Shown in pieces: positions 30,138-36,440 of a DNA stretch of 36,440 nt. The translations under genes were made by a program, and so were the position numbers. The notes below the pieces were generated by a model. The model searched no databases, had not been told where the DNA came from, and saw only the letters and a program-made list of their open reading frames with translations. How positions within the stretch are numbered: position 1 is the stretch's first letter; each line of letters opens with the position of its first letter. The DNA comes from Deltaproteobacteria bacterium (GTDB lineage: Bacteria; Myxococcota_A; Polyangia; JAAYKL01): contig JAQTNF010000039.1 of NCBI GenBank assembly GCA_028713995.1, positions 1,290-37,729 of the forward strand, written 5' to 3'.

Positions 30138-33100
30138 ATGTATAAAATCAACATGATGGTAATCATAGCGATGTTCCTTGTTTATTCTCAGAAGGCATTT
30201 GCAATTTATGAAGGCTTGCCGAACGAAAAACTTATTTGGTGGAATGGTTGTGCGGACATTAATGCCAGTTGTACTGACACACCAGACTATATAAGAAATG
30301 ATCTTTATTCGCGCTTGGATCGGTTGGCGCGTTCTGTGGTTAAAATTCATCTACATCAACATGGGGATGTTTGTACGGGGCTATACATTGGGGATAGATT
30401 CGTTGTCGCAGCGGCACATTGCGTATTCATGAATGGATATCCTTCACCCGAAGATTACAGCATCCATTTTGACGTTGGTAATCAAACTTCGGACATTGGT
30501 CCTAATTCTCATACCGTGGAACGCCGACTCGGCGTAATGGGATATTTTTCACATGAATCGGCATATATTGGTAGTGCTAGTAGTGATAATATTGATAAAT
30601 TGGCCGATATTGTTAAATCAGGTTATGGTTGTGACGATGGGCACTATGATATAGCCGTATTCGTCACGGTGCCAGTGCTTCCGACTAACTCGGTTGACCC
30701 CAATATTGATTCTTCCATTATAAGACCATTCTTCGACATGTCGCACACGTGGGATGATCAACCCTATTGGGGATATGATGGTGATATTTCCGGGAAACCC
30801 AGTCTAACATATGGCGCAGGTTATTCAGATTGGGATTGCCCTGGTCACTCATTGAGTCCGTGTGGTGATAGTGGCAATCTGAGGGCGGACATTCGATCAA
30901 TTGACCAGGATTATGGAAAGATGTTTTCAATAGCAGGATTGGAAACCATAAGTGGCGAGTTCTTTACTTATTATGAACCCGGAGATTCAGGCGGACCGGT
31001 ATTTATCCAAAATGCGGATAACGAACCGAAGTGGGTTGGCATAGTTAGCGGAGCTGGAATGATAGGTAGTGATACTATGTGGGGATTATTTTGGACATGT
31101 TTTGGTTTAACGTTAGCTTGTAACAGTGCTTGTACGGCCGCATGCGCTGCTGCATTTCTTGACACGGAAAGCTGTTTTACTAATATCAATCATGGAGGAA
31201 CTAGGGATTATCTTAATACAATACTCAATGACTTGGATGTAGATAAGGATGGTTTTCTAACAGGCCCAAGAAATCCCTGGATATGGGATTCAAGTATGAT
31301 AACGAAACGATATCTGAATCTGCCTGTTAGGTATATGGGGATGTCGACTGGCTGGACAGATAGGGGGAAACCACCAATATTGATTCCCGCTAGTTGTGCG
31401 GCCGATCATGCTGGAACCCCTTGGGCAAACCCACCGGAATGGGATAATTGCCCAACGATATACAATCCTGGCCAAGAAGACGGTGATTGCGATTGGGTTG
31501 GGGATGCATGCGATAATTGCCCAGATATATTCAATCCAGATCAAGCGGATTATGATAGCGATGGAATTGGAGATGCCTGCGATAACTGCCCTTACAACTG
31601 GAATCCTGTCATTAAGGACGTAAATGGTGACAATGTAATAGATCAGACGGATGAGGAACAAAGAATAGGTATTGTGATAGACCATAATGGTGATGACGTT
31701 ATTGATTATAAGGATCAAAATGATCTTGATGGAGATGGACCACAGAGGTACTGCGCGGTAGATGCTATAACTGGAGAAACAACAAGCAACTGCGGACCAA
31801 CTACTGCCGGTGGCGATATATGCGACCTCGACATTGACGGTGATGACGTGGGGCGGGGATATCCTGGGCCGGGATTCTACGATAACGAATTGATGGGGCA
31901 ATATCTTGGAAAGCCCAATGGGAATATGAATAACATTCCGACATCTCCAGGAGATTGTAATCCATGGATGTGGATGCTGTCCGAGGACCTGGACGGGGAT
32001 GGGAGATGCGACACGTATAACGCGTCATATGATGAAAAGTGTCAGCCGGGTACGGGTAGCCCCAGTGTCGACTGTCATCCATGGGCTCCATTATGGGACA
32101 ATGGAGTCATTAGTAAAAACGGGGAAGAATATCTCGTAGCTGGGAATAGTTATCTTAAGCCGACAAGCTATGACGGGAAGGCCGTAGGGACAATGGTGGA
32201 TATTGATAACAACCATTACCTTACGGCTAAGTACCAGATGGCATTGGAGCAGAATCCGGACATGGGCAGTGTAAACTATTTGGGGGAAGAAAAGCACTCG
32301 GGCGAGTTCGGGTATACATGGTACAAGCAACAATGGATGTATAAGATTACAACGACCGGAAGAACGCCATCGAACGAAACGATTACATGGGGGCATGCAG
32401 GATGCCTAATGAACGCGGCTGATGTGTGGAGATACTACGGCGGAGATGTCGAGGTGGATCCTGGGTACCAAAGTGGCGTGCCGTCCATTTGGTTCAAGAC
32501 CAAACCTACGGTACCGGCAGAATGGCATGGGAAGGAAGGTAGTTTCAAACTATGGGTTATCGGGGCACCTGCGTTTTGTAAGGTTGATAACTGCATAAGA
32601 TATGTAAGGAAAGAACCGACTCTGCCGGTGGGGAGTCCGCCTGCGGTAAGTGCCATAGACCCATTAAGCTACAGCATCATGCTCGCAGATGGATACGCGT
32701 GGAATGGTAATGAAGAGTGGGGTATCGCGAGATCGCGGGGATGCTGGACGATGAACAAATTGGACTCAAATGTATATCCGCCAGAATACAACAGCACGTT
32801 CCTGGAATGCTGGGAGGACAAAAACAAAGACGGAAACTTCAACAGATTAGCGGATGGAGAATGGGCGCTGGACGCGCCTGGATATGCGAGGTGGTTCTTC
32901 AATCCATGGCAACAGGATTCAAACCACGATGGCATCGGGGACAGATGTACCCTGGGACCAGACATGAAAAACGTGGTACAGAGCCACGATTGGACGACCA
33001 ACAAAGGTGGGCAATGGGATAGCGCCCAGGCGTGGAACCAGTATTTGTCCTTGGGACAACGCTTTACTAACCCGTGGTACGGCGGACCAACGACAGACCT

Positions 33101-36100
33101 CAGCACTGGATTAAAAGTAAAGAAAGATGATGTTGGGAGCTCCAACTTCCTAACCTACGACGGTATCATGAACCTCTGCTCAGGGTGCAACCTGAGCTGC
33201 AAGGTCACGAAGAAGGTCTACCACGCATCACAGAAGCTGAGCTTCGACGTGACTGGAATCTCGGAAGTGCCGATGCGAACCACATTGGGAGCATGCACGT
33301 GTAAGAATAATGTAGACGACTGTGTCAATGGCGACACATATGAATGTGCTTTCCCGCAAGACCGAGGGTGGGACAGTACAACGCAGGTGGCAAGGGATAC
33401 TTATGAAGCGAATGCGAAACAAATGGAATACAATCCCAATACAGGCAGAACAAGATATCCAGGATTTAGAGAAATTGCAAATCGGAAATGGTATGACAGC
33501 AATAATTATTGGGGCACAAAATATTCGATCGCACCGGTGTGCAAGAACGATGTGGTAAAGCACTCTTATTCTTATAATAGAATCATCGGGACAGTTTCGC
33601 CACAATTCATCGGCGGCATGGTTTCGCAGGCGGCGCTGAGCCAGTTTGTCGCGACGAACACGTTCCAAATCGTTCCGAAGAGCTGGGACGAGCAACCCGG
33701 AACGCACTCGCTTGACGGGACGCCAAGGGTCGGATGCCAGGAGATTTCTATGACCTACAAGCCCGGGGAAAAGAGGGCCATGAGCTGGAGGTACATGGGG
33801 CAACAAGAGCCGGATCCGTCAGTATTGACGACGCCGGAGCAGTTCTGGATGGGGCGTCCGGAAGAAGAATTTATGCTTGGTCACAAGACCAAGATGCGCG
33901 TCGCCGTGAAGCCGTACTTACCAGCGACGGGTGGAAGCTGTGGAAGCACGCAAGAATGCACGCAGGGCACGGGGGAGCAATGCATAAATAGCGTATGTGT
34001 CGACGACAGCGCAAATAAATATCAAGGGAGGGACGTCTGGCTCAGACAATGGCACAGCAGACCATGGTCCCAGTTCCTTTGGAACGTCACGGGAAGTACC
34101 GAAGATCAGGAGCGCCCGATACCCGAAGGGCTGCTCGGCGGCAAGGAAGGCGTGGTGGTCCTGGAGACACAGTGCCTGGGAACCATCGACATCGGCGGGA
34201 TCGCGGATCGGTGGAGATGGATCCTCAACAATCCCCCGATCGTTGACCCTGGTTTTACAAACCCGGTGGTGGGTCCGGAGTTCGTCACACATGTGAACGT
34301 GCTCGGCAACACGGCCAACGCGACGGGGTTCTCGGTGTTGCCCGGGACCGGGATCGTGGACTCCACGAAGGAGTCGTTCGCGATCGCTGGCAACGCCTCG
34401 CTGTTCCCGCTCGGCAAGGCGGGCATGGCCACGGTCCTGTTCGGGGCCGGGGGCCAGCCTGGCGCGCTCGCAGGGGTGAACCAGGTCGACGCGGTCGTGG
34501 GCGGCATCCTGCCGGACGGCAGCGACTCGAACGCGGTGTGGATACGCACGAGCTGGGCGAACGACCAGATGTTCACGAGGGTGGTGCCCCAGGGCGCCGT
34601 GGCGATGCACTCCCCGCGGACCTTCGTGGACGTGGAGGGCGGGAGCCTGTTCGTGCTGGGCGGCGTGTCCGGCGGAGCCGAGGTGACCACGGTCATGCAG
34701 CTCACGACCGACGCCACGTCGTGGATCACGGAGTGGACCTCTGCGCCGCAGGGGCTGAGCCTGCCGCAGGGCGCCGCAATCGCCATTGACCAGGCCGGCA
34801 ACCGGGCGCTCGTGGTGGCGCCCGGAGCGAACGGCATGGAGGTCTCGGAGTTCACCGTGGGCGAGGACGGGCCCACGCTGAACCCGCTCGCGACGCAGGG
34901 AACCGTCGTCATGCCGTCTGTCAGCAACGCCTCGGCCGTGTACCTGCCGGACCTCGACGCCGTCGCGGTGTACGGCGGCCTGGGGCTGGCCGGTCAGCCC
35001 TCGAACGGCCTGTGGAGGTTCGACCTCGGCCGGGGCTCGTGGTCCCAGGTCATGCTGGACGGCTCGGCGCTCGGGTTCAGGACCGGGGCCAAGCTCGTGG
35101 CGGGCGTCGGAGGCCAGGTGTTCCTGCTGGGAGGCGAGGACGAGGCCGGGCCGGTGTCGATCGAGACGGCCTGGGCCGTGGACATCACCGCTGACTCGCC
35201 TGCGTGGCAGGTGTCCGGGTCAGCGACCCAGAACGATCTCACCGTGGGCCTGCCGGCCGTCACCGGCACGTTCCGGACCGGGGAGCCCGGCGTGTTCCGG
35301 CTGGTCGTGCCTTCGAACGGGACCAAGGAAGGGCAGCTCGTGCAGGTGAAGCTCGAGAACCCGGGCAACGGGCTCATGGTGGTGGCGTACTCCGACTCGT
35401 CCAGCGTCACGCCGAGGACGAGCAGCCTGGCCACGACCAGCGTGCTCACGCTGAACGTGCACCCCGGCGAGGACTGGATCGTGGTGGTCGCGCCCCGCGA
35501 CGGCAATGCGGGCTCGGCCCTCGGGCAGACCTATGCGCTCTCGGCAGAGGCCGTGGAGCAAGGAGCCCTGCTTGCGATGCTCGGCGTGGGCTGGGGCGCG
35601 AGGTTCGACGTGGCGGGCGACGTGATCGCGGTGGCGGATTGGCACGCGCTGCGGATCTTCCGCCGCGACGGCGACGTGGTGCACCAGGTCGGGCAGGTGT
35701 CCATGAGCTCGGCCGTGGACGTGCTCATCTCGGGCAACCATGCCTTTGTGGCCGACTTCTACGGTGGCCTGGCGGTCGTGGACATCTCCAACCCAACGAG
35801 CCCCGCCATTGTCGGCTGGGAGTGGACGCTGGGCCTCATGGGCTCGATCGCCAAGATCGGCGACCGGATCTACCTCGGCGCCGGCCTCTTCGGCGTGGAT
35901 GTCGTGGACGTGAGCAATCCCCAGGATCCGGAGTGGGTCGACATCCTGTGCATGCACGACGACGTGCTCGACGTGTCGTCGGCCGGCGGCCTCCTGATGG
36001 TGAGCGGTCTTTGGGGCGGGGTGAAGCTGTTCAGCGTGGCCGCGGACGGCACGCCGCAGCCCGCGGGCTCCTACACGCCCACGTGCTGGACAGCGGACAC

Positions 36101-36440
36101 GGCCTATTACGGCAGCAGCATGTACGTGAAGAAGTTCAGCGAGAGCGTGGATGTCGTGGACGTGAGCGACCTCTCGACTCCGAGGCTCGAGGAGACGCTG
36201 CCCTTTGCGGGCACGCAGGAGGTGTCCTCGCGGCTCGGGTACGACATGATCGTGGAGCCGGGCTGGTGGCACGGTATCAGGGTGTACGGCGTGGTGCCCG
36301 CGACCTCCGGCGGCGACGGCGACACGGACACCGACGCGGACAGCGACACGGATACGGATTCCGATACGGACACGGATACGGACGGCGACACGGACACGGG
36401 GTCCTTGCCGATCGCATGCGATCCCTCGGACACGTCCATG
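30138..36440 (+). CDS. Giant secreted protein: trypsin-like protease, TSP3 repeats, kelch/LVIVD beta-propellers, DTD linker (3' truncated by window)
   Basis: One uninterrupted frame of at least 2101 codons; the stop lies beyond the window. GGAGG at 30126-30130 precedes ATG 30138, and a signal peptide ends near residue 23 (SQKAFA). A trypsin-like (S1) protease domain has its triad at H94 (VAAAHCV), D171 (YDIAVFV) and S284 (PGDSGGPVF). TSP3-like calcium repeats follow at about 433-485 (DSDGIGDACDNCP), then a long unassigned, Trp- and Cys-rich region. From about residue 1380 come kelch blades ('AVYGGLGLAGQPSNGLWRFD', 'GGQVFLLGGEDEAG') and from about 1810 LVIVD repeats ('AVVDISNPTSP', 'VDVVDVSNPQDP'). 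It ends with a D-T-D linker. The first ~1300 codons are AT-rich, the rest GC-rich. It may process or anchor partners at the cell surface. Confidence 0.85.
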   Translation, partial: MYKINMMVIIAMFLVYSQKAFAIYEGLPNEKLIWWNGCADINASCTDTPDYIRNDLYSRLDRLARSVVKIHLHQHGDVCTGLYIGDRFVVAAAHCVFMNGYPSPEDYSIHFDVGNQTSDIGPNSHTVERRLGVMGYFSHESAYIGSASSDNIDKLADIVKSGYGCDDGHYDIAVFVTVPVLPTNSVDPNIDSSIIRPFFDMSHTWDDQPYWGYDGDISGKPSLTYGAGYSDWDCPGHSLSPCGDSGNLRADIRSIDQDYGKMFSIAGLETISGEFFTYYEPGDSGGPVFIQNADNEPKWVGIVSGAGMIGSDTMWGLFWTCFGLTLACNSACTAACAAAFLDTESCFTNINHGGTRDYLNTILNDLDVDKDGFLTGPRNPWIWDSSMITKRYLNLPVRYMGMSTGWTDRGKPPILIPASCAADHAGTPWANPPEWDNCPTIYNPGQEDGDCDWVGDACDNCPDIFNPDQADYDSDGIGDACDNCPYNWNPVIKDVNGDNVIDQTDEEQRIGIVIDHNGDDVIDYKDQNDLDGDGPQRYCAVDAITGETTSNCGPTTAGGDICDLDIDGDDVGRGYPGPGFYDNELMGQYLGKPNGNMNNIPTSPGDCNPWMWMLSEDLDGDGRCDTYNASYDEKCQPGTGSPSVDCHPWAPLWDNGVISKNGEEYLVAGNSYLKPTSYDGKAVGTMVDIDNNHYLTAKYQMALEQNPDMGSVNYLGEEKHSGEFGYTWYKQQWMYKITTTGRTPSNETITWGHAGCLMNAADVWRYYGGDVEVDPGYQSGVPSIWFKTKPTVPAEWHGKEGSFKLWVIGAPAFCKVDNCIRYVRKEPTLPVGSPPAVSAIDPLSYSIMLADGYAWNGNEEWGIARSRGCWTMNKLDSNVYPPEYNSTFLECWEDKNKDGNFNRLADGEWALDAPGYARWFFNPWQQDSNHDGIGDRCTLGPDMKNVVQSHDWTTNKGGQWDSAQAWNQYLSLGQRFTNPWYGGPTTDLSTGLKVKKDDVGSSNFLTYDGIMNLCSGCNLSCKVTKKVYHASQKLSFDVTGISEVPMRTTLGACTCKNNVDDCVNGDTYECAFPQDRGWDSTTQVARDTYEANAKQMEYNPNTGRTRYPGFREIANRKWYDSNNYWGTKYSIAPVCKNDVVKHSYSYNRIIGTVSPQFIGGMVSQAALSQFVATNTFQIVPKSWDEQPGTHSLDGTPRVGCQEISMTYKPGEKRAMSWRYMGQQEPDPSVLTTPEQFWMGRPEEEFMLGHKTKMRVAVKPYLPATGGSCGSTQECTQGTGEQCINSVCVDDSANKYQGRDVWLRQWHSRPWSQFLWNVTGSTEDQERPIPEGLLGGKEGVVVLETQCLGTIDIGGIADRWRWILNNPPIVDPGFTNPVVGPEFVTHVNVLGNTANATGFSVLPGTGIVDSTKESFAIAGNASLFPLGKAGMATVLFGAGGQPGALAGVNQVDAVVGGILPDGSDSNAVWIRTSWANDQMFTRVVPQGAVAMHSPRTFVDVEGGSLFVLGGVSGGAEVTTVMQLTTDATSWITEWTSAPQGLSLPQGAAIAIDQAGNRALVVAPGANGMEVSEFTVGEDGPTLNPLATQGTVVMPSVSNASAVYLPDLDAVAVYGGLGLAGQPSNGLWRFDLGRGSWSQVMLDGSALGFRTGAKLVAGVGGQVFLLGGEDEAGPVSIETAWAVDITADSPAWQVSGSATQNDLTVGLPAVTGTFRTGEPGVFRLVVPSNGTKEGQLVQVKLENPGNGLMVVAYSDSSSVTPRTSSLATTSVLTLNVHPGEDWIVVVAPRDGNAGSALGQTYALSAEAVEQGALLAMLGVGWGARFDVAGDVIAVADWHALRIFRRDGDVVHQVGQVSMSSAVDVLISGNHAFVADFYGGLAVVDISNPTSPAIVGWEWTLGLMGSIAKIGDRIYLGAGLFGVDVVDVSNPQDPEWVDILCMHDDVLDVSSAGGLLMVSGLWGGVKLFSVAADGTPQPAGSYTPTCWTADTAYYGSSMYVKKFSESVDVVDVSDLSTPRLEETLPFAGTQEVSSRLGYDMIVEPGWWHGIRVYGVVPATSGGDGDTDTDADSDTDTDSDTDTDTDGDTDTGSLPIACDPSDTSM
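36310..36400 (+). repeat. Asp-Thr-Asp coding repeat near the window end
   Basis: Thirty codons of GACACG/GATACG units after the LVIVD region of the giant protein, followed by 'SLPIACDPSDTSM' at the edge. The same kind of linker occurs in three lipoprotein genes. Confidence 0.85.

Overview
The window looks like chromosome from an uncultured, high-GC Gram-negative bacterium, most likely a deltaproteobacterial or Myxococcota-type lineage. The pointers are strong GC bias at third codon positions in most genes, several lipoproteins with long Asp-Thr-Asp-Ser linkers, a signal-peptide-bearing outer-membrane barrel candidate, FHA/zinc-ribbon proteins and RHS/LVIVD/TSP3 surface-protein architecture. 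This taxonomic call is inference; no rRNA or other phylogenetic marker is present.

Layout. (1) 1-1141: an AT-rich, 5'-truncated Sel1/TPR-like gene next to a GC-rich orphan RHS (YD-repeat) fragment. (2) 1243-6886: a compact operon of a membrane-anchored FN3-like protein, two large GT-C/YfhO-type membrane proteins and a B12-type radical SAM enzyme, probably for an envelope glycan or lipid. (3) 6946-16334: chromosomal genes, including a DUF1566 lipoprotein, a secreted unknown, a NifU-domain protein lacking one cluster cysteine, a pair of FHA-zinc-ribbon proteins facing a Pro/Gly-rich membrane protein, an outer-membrane protein, and a tight run of lipoprotein, tlyA, B3/B4-domain protein and divergent RNase HII-like protein. 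(4) 16335-18034: a decaying stretch with a small HNH-like gene and remnants of DTD/DUF1566 lipoproteins, one carrying an in-frame TGA exactly where a Trp is expected.

(5) 18043-about 25680: an integrated mobile element. It begins at the 3' half of a tRNA-Thr(CGT) gene, has integrase arm-type repeats, a complete tyrosine recombinase, an AlpA/excisionase-like HTH gene, an HUH rolling-circle-type Rep, an AAA_25/RepA-like ATPase, an HNH endonuclease and several unknown small genes chained by ATGA overlaps. Three small reading frames spaced through this operon share an E-[LI]-x-[YI]-A-[SG]-S-R-V-x-R motif. No capsid or portal genes are seen, so it resembles a phage satellite or integrated plasmid. 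Its right end runs abruptly into chromosomal sequence.

(6) 25683-36440: a class V aminotransferase, remnants, a response regulator with a LuxR-like HTH, a DTD-linker lipoprotein, a Cys-rich lipoprotein and one uninterrupted reading frame of at least 2101 codons that runs off the window. It joins an AT-rich trypsin-like protease/TSP3 part to a GC-rich kelch/LVIVD/DTD part. The base composition changes sharply inside single genes here, which suggests shuffling of surface-protein modules around conserved cores and linkers.
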